DNA of 64,000 bases from positions 1 through 64,000 of the forward strand of contig DFLB01000036.1 in NCBI GenBank assembly GCA_002373995.1, written 5' to 3'. Shown piece by piece: positions 9,501-15,905 of the stretch (position 1 is the stretch's first letter; every line of letters begins with the position of its first letter). The stretch is from Bacteroidales bacterium UBA3630. Its GTDB lineage: Bacteria; Bacteroidota; Bacteroidia; Bacteroidales; P3. Position numbers and translations under genes: made by a program. Below the pieces are notes generated by a model. It saw only the letters and a program-made list of their open reading frames with translations. It searched no databases and was not told the origin of the DNA.

Positions 9501-9951
9501 TCCACTTGGTGGCATTGACCTCGCTCCAGGTAGCGCCATCATCGGTCGAAATGATGACCATGAACTTGTCGTCAGCAATGTTGCTGGTCGCGGCAGGGCT
9601 CGCTCCGCTGTAGGCGGTGAAAGCCAAGTCGAAGCTCAACTGCGGGTTGGTGACACCGGTCAGGGCAATCGACGGCGATACCAGCCAACGGTTGCACGAG
9701 GTGCCGTAGATGTTCACACGGGCATGGCTGTTGTTCAAGCCATTGTTGGTTCCAAAATTCCAACCGGAAGTCGCCGAAGTCGGCGCCGTACCGTTGAAAA
9801 CATTGGATGCAAGTCCCGTGTACCTGCTCCATCCAGTCGGGATGGTCGTCGCATTGAACTCTTCACTGAACGGAAGAGAACTCTGCGCCTGCATCGCGAA
9901 AGGCAGCATCATGGCTGCTGCCAACGCGAAAGTTCGTAGAAACTTTAGCAT
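3514..9951 (-). CDS. Giant T9SS-secreted adhesin-like protein (jelly-roll, FN3 and InlB-type repeats)
   Basis: The 2145-residue product starts with a signal peptide (MLKFLRTFALAAAMMLPFAMQAQ) and ends with a T9SS sorting domain (about 2065-2145; VYLFDVNGRV, then GVYLVKVG and a basic C-terminus). Between them alternate jelly-roll modules of the choice-of-anchor-J/cleaved-adhesin type and fibronectin-III modules. Jelly rolls start near 22, 305, 580, 845, 1100 and 1530, each with an LPF/LPY-TE-F opening and several with an LHIDN-type end. FN3 modules start near 218, 499, 755, 1012, 1259 and 1450. Residues about 1687-2060 are five InlB-like repeats with a GY-F--W core, of which the third and fourth are nearly identical. 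It is probably a surface adhesin or matrix-binding protein; the ligand is unknown and no enzyme domain is seen. It is monocistronic with its own terminator. Confidence 0.88.
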   Translation of the reverse strand: MLKFLRTFALAAAMMLPFAMQAQSSLPFSEEFNATTIPTGWSRYTGLASNVFNGTAPTSATSGWNFGTNNGLNNSHARVNIYGTSCNRWLVSPSIALTGVTNPQLSFDLAFTAYSGASPAATSNIADDKFMVIISTDDGATWSEVNATKWMITDSVTAGVADYDLTTLPYTDYQTFYIDLTPYAGSTIKIAFYAESTVSGGDNNLHIDNVYVGAPITCFKVTDLAIDATQTSSSSLTLTWADALNTGATYTLYNMADSSVVASNISGTSYTVTGLDANTGYTFAMTTDCGGGDVTDFTAPVSGRTSCAAYDLPFTENFSATLANDPCWRGATGTTADEVLAGTALTLTANNQWNYASSTSNGLEAGHYYVNIYGTGCKKWMITPEIDLTTASNPLLTFGAAFTVYTSSSSSPATGFESNASQKFMVLVSTNNGQTWTLASDIALTSIASSSYVPQYVSLASYAGETVRIAFYAQSTVTGGDNNLHIDNINIEESTGDICFPVSGLMVDATQTTSSSLTLTWTSDATSFVILNMADSSQEGTSSTNSYTVEGLNANTAYTFGVVVDCGGETSDTVIVNGRTACGAIASLPWSDNLESVPSGSNPMPFCWSRYNSLATGNNSYPYSTNSSSYAHGGNYSLYWYYSSYGTYADTAIAILPQLDVTTYPMNGNQLSFWGRMSVSTQSITVYVGTMSDPEDVTTFTTSGTVTVSGATHTRYDVNLTEANATDAYAAIMVLKPTGSASLYIDDVMLHEAPSCAYITGLTVTGATADSISLSWVDEGNTDATYSVYMVTPSETTLVASNIADTAYTVGDLDANTAYVFGVVANCAGGDAEMVVVSGRTACGAIELPYTETFAAAAGTRDCWTLVSNNTTNAVSSPTSSNYMGFVTYSGHDVMVFNSWSSASDYNQYGYSPLLDASTLTDADSIHVRVVYSTHGTADQLKFGYTTAASTNPTDYTWVGPFSTSGYDNWATFEANLPLDAVQLAVNYTTSSSNYKAYVDSVVVTGYTIPSCPAPTGLAVSNISGEGATLSWNGEAGSYVVYQATATDTTVYDGSVSDNSLELTDLLPNTAYTFGVAAVCGGDESARVYVSFTTLCATVAVPFTETFEAASTTLACWSQESVETTSTWTFGAGTTANGITTAYEGSANARIQIGSYTGSAKLISPVLDLGGAMAMQVKFAHVHSPWGDDIDDLNVLYRTSADGAWTTIASYEDGPSTWTLDSVTLPANTYQVAFEMVSAWGYGLGIDNVVFTAMTEAPCFAVAGLVVDTASANEVTISWSGDAANYSIYNGTTYVGSTADTFYTVNGLTASTGYTFGVTAVCSATDSADMVTVSARTDCEGSSCNITIASAGYGLVGASIDVMQNGSLVANVTDESYAPFSTAVSVCANVPVTLVYHQTPYASYDYDEYVSFTVSDGAGTVLYTCAEGNGVALTEGQTLLTIANACPTCLPVTDLAVDTVETTSVTISWSGTAASYNVYNGTTYVATVSTNSYTFTGLSAAMNYTFGVVALCDDEDSSAMATIVASTECGIISTFPYTQAFESAPACWATIDADGDGHNWENLQGAMHSASYDNEVGILTPDNWLITPQFQLGAGNSYEVTWNANPQDASYPAEHYGLYVSTNSTIDTANFTMLQEWTLTSAGNTPVVDLSAYSGQTIYLALRHWNCTNQYRIAIDNFELREQAGANQVTITLSQNNPMYGSVAGGGVYTIGDNVTVTATPSAGYQFSKWINSASVTVSTDNPYTFVASTDTALQAVFVSAAATTYDVVVTVNDSTMGTATGSGTYTSGDVVVMTATANPGYHFVNWTQNNTVLSTNNPFSMSATSNTAAYPIIANFEADMVETPTYTVTVNVNDATMGHVDGVPTAAVDSGAVVNLTAVPESGYHFVSWSNGLTTAAISLIVTSDTTVTATFEANPANTYTVAVSVNDAAMGHVDGIPTEPVTAGTVVNLTAVADAGYHFVDWSNGLTTAAISITVTSDTTLVANFEADPVEPTYYTVTVVYDATMGTVDGIPTEPVTSEDDITLTARANEGYVFKGWVIGTDTMSTESTYTFNATADVTIEAVFAAKTGIADVDMANVKVYSVNDVIYVNGAEGHQVYLFDVNGRVLNHSAKAGEHVEFRVANTGVYLVKVGNAAAKRVVVAR

Positions 9952-9989
9952 AATGTTTTGTTTTTTAATTGGTTAATAAATATGTTTGT

Positions 9990-10406
9990 TTAACGTTGTT
10001 TCTCCTCCCCTACTCCCACCATCGCCGCTATCGCATCCACCATCTCTTTCGCCGCAGGTAACGATGTGGTAAACTCATCGGCACTGATAGTGTAATGGCA
10101 GTTATAATCTCCCTCCTCCCGCATGTCCTCAAGCCGTCCGAACAATGCACCGTAGACTGCCGGAACCTTGTTCGTTTTGACATAATATTGATGAAACGAA
10201 ACCCCTGCTCCCTTATGCGACTTCACCACATGCGCATCATGTACCAACAAAGCGCTGACTGCATGAAACACCGCATAATACAGACGACCCGCAGCACCAC
10301 TCCATCGACTGTTGTCCCCCAAAAGCACAGCATCCGATAGAGCCTCGTACGCTTTCGACATCTCAAGACCCACAACAACAGCACGTTTCTTGTCATCTAA
10401 ACTCAT
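9990..10406 (-). CDS. HEPN-domain toxin of an MNT/HEPN module
   Basis: This 138-residue helical protein has the HEPN core GRLYYAVFHAVSALL, with Arg41 and His48 forming the R-x6-H motif associated with RNase or tRNA-cleaving activity in this superfamily. The downstream segment around SHKGAGVSFHQYYVK and the R--G-Y motif (MREEGDYN) fit the MNT-partner HEPN family. Its ATG overlaps the stop of the upstream nucleotidyltransferase (ATGA), so the two are translationally coupled. In characterised pairs the HEPN protein is the toxin and the MNT protein neutralises it by adenylylation. That role is inferred here from family and gene order only. Confidence 0.85.
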   Translation of the reverse strand: MSLDDKKRAVVVGLEMSKAYEALSDAVLLGDNSRWSGAAGRLYYAVFHAVSALLVHDAHVVKSHKGAGVSFHQYYVKTNKVPAVYGALFGRLEDMREEGDYNCHYTISADEFTTSLPAAKEMVDAIAAMVGVGEEKQR

Positions 10407-10723
10407 TGCAGCACTATTTTGTCTTGTTCCACATTATCATGAAAAGGAACATACTCCCACTGCTCCCACGCCTCCCTCGGATATATGTGCGGACTAATAG
10501 CCTCGCCCATATCCCATCCCATCTCACGCAATGGATAACTGTAACTATCATGATCGGCACCCGTTATCTGCTTCTTGTCCAACAATATCAGCAAATCATA
10601 GTCACTATCCGGCCGCGCATCACCACGCGCACGCGAACCATACAGCCACAAGGAAGCACCCCCAGGCAGTATCCGCTGCCCAAGCTCCTTGATCCTTGCT
10701 ATCACCTGCTCCTGTTCCATCAT
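10403..10723 (-). CDS. Minimal nucleotidyltransferase (MNT) antitoxin
   Basis: A small pol-beta-type nucleotidyltransferase, 106 residues from the ATG at 10723. The signature LYGSRARGDARPDSDYD holds the GS pair and the two metal-binding Asp residues (Asp41, Asp43), so the active site looks intact. A GTG in the same frame at 10777 would add 18 charged residues (GTHRRITKSERKRQVQR); with the transcription start predicted near 10789 this is possible, but the ATG is where family similarity begins. The gene overlaps the HEPN gene by 4 bp and is preceded by a near-perfect promoter. Likely role: adenylylating antitoxin of the HEPN partner. Confidence 0.85.
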   Translation of the reverse strand: MMEQEQVIARIKELGQRILPGGASLWLYGSRARGDARPDSDYDLLILLDKKQITGADHDSYSYPLREMGWDMGEAISPHIYPREAWEQWEYVPFHDNVEQDKIVLQ

Positions 10724-10795
10724 CCTCTGTACCTGTCGTTTGCGCTCTGATTTCGTTATCCTTCTGTGCGTCCCCACACACTACATTCCAAAGTG

Positions 10796-10827
10796 CAAAG
10801 GTACGAAATCTTTCCCATCCAACCAAA
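10796..10827 (-). promoter_or_regulatory. Bacteroidota promoter of the MNT/HEPN operon
   Basis: On the minus strand TTTG is followed after exactly 20 bp by TACCTTTG, an exact match to the -33/-7 consensus of the phylum. The predicted start, near 10789, lies just upstream of the MNT gene. Confidence 0.8.
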
Positions 10828-10957
10828 CAAAAAATGCACCCACGCCCATTTCTCAACCCGCCACCATCTGACCCTCAGCCAATTAACAGAAATAATTTAA
10901 CTTTTTTTAGAGGACCGCCGCACCCGCACCCGCCACACCACACCCCTCCACCACCCT

Positions 10958-11043
10958 CATCCTAAGCATATCCAAGGCATATCCAAGGCATATCCAAGGC
11001 GCATCCTAAGCATAACCTAAGCATACCATAGGCACATCATAGC
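10958..11043. repeat. 11-bp tandem repeat (CATATCCAAGG)
   Basis: Three perfect CATATCCAAGG units are followed by four diverged 11-bp units (CGCATCCTAAG, CATAACCTAAG, CATACCATAGG, CACATCATAGC) and preceded by a partial one. The array lies in the 335-bp gap between the MNT promoter and pepP. The rest of the gap is a short A/T-rich stretch and C-rich low-complexity DNA with no gene. Confidence 0.9.
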
Positions 11044-11162
11044 CCCCATCCACCCCCAACTATCCTCCCCTTCACCCCCCACAGCGACATTTTTTCACCA
11101 CCACATAATAAACTCCCCCAATCCCCGTTATCAAGGTCGTTAAACAAAAAAACAAGCACACC

Positions 11163-12560
11163 ATGTTCAAAAAAGAAACCTATATCGCGCGCCGCGAGCA
11201 ACTGCGCAAAGACGTCGGCCACGGCCTCATCATCATGCCCGGCAACCACGAAGCCCCCTGCAACTACAAAGACAACACCTACTGGTTCCGCCAAGACAGC
11301 ACCTTCCTCTACTTCTTCGGCCTCCAACGTGAAGACCTCGTAGGCGTCCTCGACTGCGAAACAGGCAAAGACTACATCTTCGCCAACGACTACGACATCG
11401 ACGACATCATCTGGACCGGCCCCCTCCCCAGCGTCAAAGAACTGGCAGCCAGCGTAGGCGTCGAAAACACAGGCTCCCTCAAAGCACTCCACGACATGAT
11501 CTACGCCCTCCGCTCCCCAACCTGCGACACCCCCATGCCACTCTACCTACCCCCCTACCGCGCCGACATCCGCGCCGACCTCGCCGACCTCATCGGTCTC
11601 AAATACTCCACCGTAGACCGCCACGCCTCCCTCGAACTCACCCTCGCCTGCGTCAAACAACGCATGATCAAAAGCGCCGAAGAAATAGAAGAAATCGAAA
11701 AAGCCATCGCCACCGCATACAACATGCACGTCGGCGCCATGCGCATGGCCATGCCTGGCCGCTACGAATACGAACTCGCAGGCTTCATGGAAGGCGAAGC
11801 CTGGAAAGGCAACGGCCCCGTAAGCTTCCCCGTCATCATGACCACACACGGCGAAACACTCCACAACCACGGCCACAACAACAAACTCGAACTCGGCCGC
11901 ATGCTCGTCATGGACGCCGGCTGCGAAACACCCATGAACTACTGCTCCGACATCACACGCTCCGTACCCGTCGGAGGCCGCTTCAACGAACGCCAGAAAG
12001 CCATCTACGAAATAGTCCTCTCCGCACAACTCGAAGCCGCCGCCGTCACACGCCCAGGCATCACCTACAAAGAAGTCCACCAAGCCGCCAGCCGCAAACT
12101 CGCCGAAGGCTACCGCGCCCTCGGCATCCTCAAAGGCAGCGTCGACGACATCGTCGCCAACGGCGCCCACAGCCTCCTCATGCCCCACGGCCTCGGCCAC
12201 ATGATGGGCCTCGACGTCCACGACATGGAAAACTACGGCCAAATCAACGTCGGCTACGACGACGAGACACGCCCCAGCGAACAATTCGGCCTCGGCAGCC
12301 TCCGCTGCGGACGCCGCCTGCAACCAGGCTTCGTCATCACCGACGAACCAGGCTGCTACTTCATCCCCGCACTGATAGACAAATGGCAAGCCGAAGGCAC
12401 CTGCAAAGACTTCGTCAACTTCGACGAACTCAACAAATGGCGCGACTTCGGCGGCATCCGCATCGAAGACGACGTACTCGTCACCGACACCGGCGCCCGC
12501 ATCCTCGGCAAACCCATCCCCAAAACCGTCCAAGAAATCGAAGACACCATGGCCTCCTGA
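11163..12560 (+). CDS. pepP: Xaa-Pro aminopeptidase (aminopeptidase P family, M24B)
   Basis: A 465-residue cytoplasmic metallopeptidase that removes an N-terminal residue before proline. The N-terminal AMP_N domain (residues 1-150; TYWFRQDSTFLYFFG) is followed by the pita-bread domain with the metal ligands in MLVMDAGCE, YCSDITRS, HGLGHMMGLDVHD, ITDEPGCYF and IRIEDDVLV. Codon use is odd. Third positions are almost only C or A; the lysine codons I read are all AAA and glutamate is nearly always GAA, whereas the kinase gene 1 kb downstream prefers AAG, GAG and CAG. The start ATG follows an A-rich stretch (CAAAAAAACAAGCACACC). No clear promoter is visible in the repeat-rich upstream gap. Confidence 0.93.
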   Translation: MFKKETYIARREQLRKDVGHGLIIMPGNHEAPCNYKDNTYWFRQDSTFLYFFGLQREDLVGVLDCETGKDYIFANDYDIDDIIWTGPLPSVKELAASVGVENTGSLKALHDMIYALRSPTCDTPMPLYLPPYRADIRADLADLIGLKYSTVDRHASLELTLACVKQRMIKSAEEIEEIEKAIATAYNMHVGAMRMAMPGRYEYELAGFMEGEAWKGNGPVSFPVIMTTHGETLHNHGHNNKLELGRMLVMDAGCETPMNYCSDITRSVPVGGRFNERQKAIYEIVLSAQLEAAAVTRPGITYKEVHQAASRKLAEGYRALGILKGSVDDIVANGAHSLLMPHGLGHMMGLDVHDMENYGQINVGYDDETRPSEQFGLGSLRCGRRLQPGFVITDEPGCYFIPALIDKWQAEGTCKDFVNFDELNKWRDFGGIRIEDDVLVTDTGARILGKPIPKTVQEIEDTMAS

Positions 12561-12563
12561 ACA

Positions 12564-12609
12564 AATCAAAGGAGATAAAGGAGTTAGCGAAGTTAAAGAA
12601 GTTAAAGAC
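12564..12609. repeat. Purine-rich 9-bp repeats upstream of the second four-helix-bundle gene
   Basis: On the minus strand this reads CTTTAACTT, CTTTAACTT, CGCTAACTC, CTTTATCTC, that is, 9-bp units. The same unit occurs on the plus strand in every copy of the array downstream of the gene, so the gene sits between inverted arrays. Confidence 0.85.
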
Positions 12610-12619
12610 AATAGTCTGT

Positions 12620-12994
12620 ATGACGACGACATTCGAAGATCTTGTCGCATGGCAAAAAGCACGACTCTTTATTTATGACGTGTACGTGGCGACAGAAAAA
12701 TTCCCCGACAACGAAAAATTCGGACTGACGTCGCAATTCCGTAGAGCCGCCGTATCCATCGGCGCCAACATCGCCGAGGGATACAAACGGCTGGGAAAAG
12801 ACGACAAACTTCGTTTCTTCAACTATTCCCAAGGCAGCTTGGAAGAATGCCGTTGCTATATCATCTTGTCTTGCGACCTTGGATATATCACCGACAGCGA
12901 CGCCGCAAAACTGATAAAAGAAATAGAAGACACCAGCAGACTGCTCAACGCATACTGCCAGGCAATAACCAACAGAAAAGAATGGGAGTCATAG
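12620..12994 (+). CDS. Four-helix-bundle protein (23S rRNA intervening-sequence / S23 family), copy 2
   Basis: The 124-residue product carries FEDLVAWQKARLF, FRRAAVSIGANIAEGYKR, FFNYSQGSLEECRCYI and NRKEW, matching the copy at 862-1236 along its whole length without gaps. I start it at the ATG at 12620; upstream in-frame sequence is repeat DNA. The last codons (GAA TGG GAG TCA TAG) form the beginning of the first, diverged unit of the ~102-bp tandem array downstream. The upstream purine-rich repeat and the downstream pyrimidine-rich repeat are inverted copies of one 9-bp unit, which makes the gene look like a cassette. Function is unknown. Confidence 0.9.
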   Translation: MTTTFEDLVAWQKARLFIYDVYVATEKFPDNEKFGLTSQFRRAAVSIGANIAEGYKRLGKDDKLRFFNYSQGSLEECRCYIILSCDLGYITDSDAAKLIKEIEDTSRLLNAYCQAITNRKEWES

Positions 12995-13496
12995 CAAACA
13001 ATAAGAAGCTAAGGCCATAGACAACACATTTGTCTCTAACTCCTTTAACTTCTTTATCTCCTCTAACTCAAAAAAAAAAACAAAAAAATGGGAGCCAAAG
13101 CAAAGTCAAAGAATCAAAGTTGTAGACGCCACATTTGTCTCTAACTCCTTTAACTTCTTTATCTCCTCTAACTCCAAAAAAAAAAATGGGAGCCAAAGCA
13201 AAGTCAAGGAATCAAAGTTGTAGACGCCACATTTGTCTCTAACTTCTTTAACTTCTTTATCTCCTCTAACTCCAAAAAAACAAAAAAATGGGAGCCAAAG
13301 CAAAGTCAAAGAATCAAAGTTGTAGACGCTACATTTGTCTCTAACTCCTTTAACTTCTTTATCTCCTCTAACTCCAAAAAAACAAAAAAATGGGAGCCAA
13401 AGCAAAGTCAAGGAATCAAAGTTGTAGACGCCACATTTGTCTCTAACTCCTTTAACTTCTTTAACTTCTTTAACTCCTAAAAAAAATAACAGAAAA
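12982..13496 (+). repeat. ~102-bp tandem array with a repeated 18-codon reading frame
   Basis: Units begin with ATGGGAG at 12982 (diverged, inside the four-helix-bundle gene end), 13088, 13186, 13288 and 13390, so spacings are 106, 98, 102 and 102 bp. The next position in phase (13497) is the start codon of the kinase gene. Each unit has an A-rich run, ATG, an open frame MGAKAKSKNQSCRRHICL, a TAA stop, and then 9-bp repeats CTCTAACTC, CTTTAACTT, CTTTATCTC. The last four units are nearly identical; the differences I see change Lys to Arg and His to Tyr but keep the frame open. Whether it is translated is unknown. Confidence 0.88.
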
Positions 13497-15185
13497 ATGA
13501 ACGACGTAGAGATCGTGCTCGTGAATACCGGCGAGCGGAAACGCGTGCCGCAAGGCACCACGGTGGCCGACGTGGCCGAAGAATACACCCAACGCATGCT
13601 CGCCACAGGCGTCAAGATGCAATGGCCCATCCTCGGCGCCCTGGTGAACAACAAGGTCAAGCCGCTGCAATACCGCATCTACAACCCCAAGACCGTCAAA
13701 CTGCTCGACATCCGCGACCGACAAGGCTTCCGCATGTACCGCAACGCACTGCAGCTGATGCTCTACAAAGCCGTCCACGACTGCTACCCCGAAGCCACCC
13801 TCTGCATCGACCACTCGCTACAAAACGGCTTCTACTGCCGCATCACCTCCGACAGCCCCACTCCGCTGCCCGACAACATGGAGGTCTGCCGCACCGTGCG
13901 CGAGCGCATGATAGCCCTGCAGGACGAGGACATCCCCTTCGTGGCACGCACCATGCTCCTCAAAGACGCCATCGAGCTCATCCGCGACCGCGACATCCCC
14001 CGGACGCTCCACATCCTGGAGCACCTCAGGCAGATCTACATCGAGATGAACTTCTTAGACGACGTGGTGCACAAAATCAACGGCAAACTGGCTCCCTCCA
14101 CCGGCTGCATCACCACCTGGGACTTCCGCACCTACGAGGACGGCTACCTGCTGATGTGCGCCGACCCCGAGCACCCCGACAAGCTGTCTCTCTTCAGCGA
14201 GACCCCCAAGCTCTTCGCCATCTTCCGCGAGCACTACCGCTGGACCGAGCTGATGCACATGCCCACCGTGAGCGAATACAACCGCATCGTCCACGACGGC
14301 GGCGCCCAGCGGCTCATCCTGCTGGCCGAAGCACTGCACGAAAAGAAGTATGCCGAAATAGCCGAGCAGGTGCACTTCAGCGGCGCCAAAATGGTACTGC
14401 TGGCGGGTCCCTCGAGCAGCGGCAAGACAACCTCCTGCCGCCGCCTGAGCGTGCAACTCGAGGTGCTGGGATACGACGTCAACCAGCTGTCGCTCGACGA
14501 CTACTTCCTCGGGCGTGAACGCACCCCCAAGCTCCCCAACGGCGAATACGACTTCGAGAGCATCGACGCCCTCGACATCCCGCTGCTCAACGAGCACCTC
14601 CTGGCCCTCTTCCGCGGCGACGAGGTGAAGATACCCACCTACGACTTCATCCAGGGCGAACCCTACTACAGCGGCAAAAGCCTCAAGCTGGGCCCCCGCA
14701 GCATCCTCGTGGTCGAAGGCATCCACGCCCTCAACCCCAAGCTGACGGCACAGATCGACGAAGCGATGAAGTTCAAAGTCTACGTCAGCGCCCTGACGCA
14801 GCTCTCCATCGACGACCAGAACATCATCCACGGCACCGACAACAGGCTGGTGCGCCGCATCGTGCGCGACAACAACTTCCGCGGATGGAACGCCTACGAG
14901 ACCCTGCGGCGATGGCCCGAGGTGGTGCGCGGCGAACGGCAGCACATCTTCCCCTACCAGGAGAACGCCAACGTGATGTTCAACAGCGCCTTGCTCTACG
15001 AGCTGGGCGTCCTCAAGCGCTTTGCCGAACCCCTGCTCAAGCAGGTGCCCGAAGACTGCGAGGAGTACTCGATAGCGCGCCAGATACTCGATTTCTCAGA
15101 GCTGCTGGAGCCCATCGACGACAAGTTCATCCCCTACAACTCGATCATGCGCGAGTTCCTGGGCGGAAGCACGTTCCAGTATTAA
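13497..15185 (+). CDS. TGS-domain nucleoside kinase (uridine kinase-like)
   Basis: The 562-residue protein combines an N-terminal TGS domain and a threonyl-tRNA-synthetase-like second domain (about 1-270) with a C-terminal phosphoribulokinase/uridine-kinase P-loop domain (about 280-562). The Walker A motif is AGPSSSGKTT, with LDDYFLGRERTPK and VVEGIHALN further on. Such fusions are common in Bacteroidota and are annotated as nucleoside kinases; the exact substrate is uncertain. I use the ATG at 13497 because the TGS domain starts there. Its leader is the tandem array described above, and the ATG sits at the position occupied by ATG in every repeat unit. The stop codon overlaps the convergent aroK stop. 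Confidence 0.88.
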   Translation: MNDVEIVLVNTGERKRVPQGTTVADVAEEYTQRMLATGVKMQWPILGALVNNKVKPLQYRIYNPKTVKLLDIRDRQGFRMYRNALQLMLYKAVHDCYPEATLCIDHSLQNGFYCRITSDSPTPLPDNMEVCRTVRERMIALQDEDIPFVARTMLLKDAIELIRDRDIPRTLHILEHLRQIYIEMNFLDDVVHKINGKLAPSTGCITTWDFRTYEDGYLLMCADPEHPDKLSLFSETPKLFAIFREHYRWTELMHMPTVSEYNRIVHDGGAQRLILLAEALHEKKYAEIAEQVHFSGAKMVLLAGPSSSGKTTSCRRLSVQLEVLGYDVNQLSLDDYFLGRERTPKLPNGEYDFESIDALDIPLLNEHLLALFRGDEVKIPTYDFIQGEPYYSGKSLKLGPRSILVVEGIHALNPKLTAQIDEAMKFKVYVSALTQLSIDDQNIIHGTDNRLVRRIVRDNNFRGWNAYETLRRWPEVVRGERQHIFPYQENANVMFNSALLYELGVLKRFAEPLLKQVPEDCEEYSIARQILDFSELLEPIDDKFIPYNSIMREFLGGSTFQY

Positions 15186-15658
15186 GGCAGCCGGGGATCC
15201 TGGCCGTCAAGCACGATAGGAGCGCGGAGATAGAAGGCTTCGCGCTCTTTTAGTTGCCCCTCGATGGTGGCCCGCAGCTCGGCCTCGCCAAGGCCCTGCA
15301 TCAGCGGACGGGGGTTGCGGCTGCGCAGTGCTCGCTCCACAAGCTGGTCCACACTCATTCTCAGGTATATAGCCGTGCCGTGGGCGAGGATGAAGTCCAT
15401 GTTGCCGCTGTGACACGGAGTGCCGCCGCCGGTGGCGATGACGGTATTGTCGAGGGCCGCCGTGGAGCGCAGCAGCTGGCTCTCAAGGGTGCGGAAGGCC
15501 TGTTCGCCAAAGCGTCGGAAGAAGAGCGGCACCGTGTAGTGGTAGCGCTGCTCGAAAGCGCGGTCGAGGTCGAGGAAGTCCATCCCGCGCTCGGCCGCCA
15601 GACGTCTCCCGAAAGTCGACTTGCCGCAGTACATATATCCAACAAGATAGTAATTCAT
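15182..15658 (-). CDS. aroK: Shikimate kinase
   Basis: A 158-residue kinase that phosphorylates shikimate in the aromatic amino-acid pathway. It has the P-loop GYMYCGKSTFGRRLA, the DLD metal/shikimate motif (MDFLDLDRAFEQ), an Arg-containing FRTLES segment, the ATGGGTPC motif and a lid segment with RNPRPL. The gene ends convergently with the kinase gene; the two stops share the bases TTAA. The type II dehydroquinase of the same pathway is at 51205-51624. No clear promoter is visible; the 247-bp upstream gap holds a copy of the 11-bp box element. Confidence 0.93.
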   Translation of the reverse strand: MNYYLVGYMYCGKSTFGRRLAAERGMDFLDLDRAFEQRYHYTVPLFFRRFGEQAFRTLESQLLRSTAALDNTVIATGGGTPCHSGNMDFILAHGTAIYLRMSVDQLVERALRSRNPRPLMQGLGEAELRATIEGQLKEREAFYLRAPIVLDGQDPRLP

Positions 15659-15781
15659 CGCAGATCAGCAGTTTGCTTTTAGTTTATACCATAGTTTGAT
15701 GTTCAACGCCGGCGCAGGTCAGATGTTGCCTTTCTCTTTCAACGCTCCCCCCGCGGTCCCTCCGCCTCCGCACCGCCGCTC

Positions 15782-15849
15782 GTCCGCTTTCCGTCGGACC
15801 ATCCCCGGACCATCCTCGGACCATCACCGGACCATCCCCGGACCAAGAG
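15782..15849 (+). repeat. Dispersed five-box 11-bp element, copy A
   Basis: GTCCG-N8-CGGAC, then four 11-bp units (CGGACCATCCC, CGGACCATCCT, CGGACCATCAC, CGGACCATCCC) and the closing unit CGGACCAAGAG. It lies between recN and aroK, on the strand opposite to both. The 3' flank is the least conserved of the five copies. A CCGCACCGCC-like stretch precedes it, as in copies C and E. Confidence 0.9.
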
Positions 15850-15905
15850 CACACAAAAACCCGTCGTTCCGCCCCCCGAGCCGCGCAGGGGTGCCCTGTG
15901 TATGC

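Noticed and set aside
3598..9939. Three long plus-strand reading frames (3598-5529, 6403-8022, 8056-9939) opposite the adhesin gene
   Set aside because: They are His/Arg/Gly-rich, have no recognisable domain, and arise because the GC-rich repetitive gene on the minus strand avoids stops in that frame. The minus-strand product has a signal peptide, domains and a sorting domain.
12982..13496. Minus-strand reading frame of repeated FDSLTLLWLPFF segments across the tandem array
   Set aside because: It exists only because the repeat unit is open in that frame; it has no start context and runs antisense into the kinase gene.
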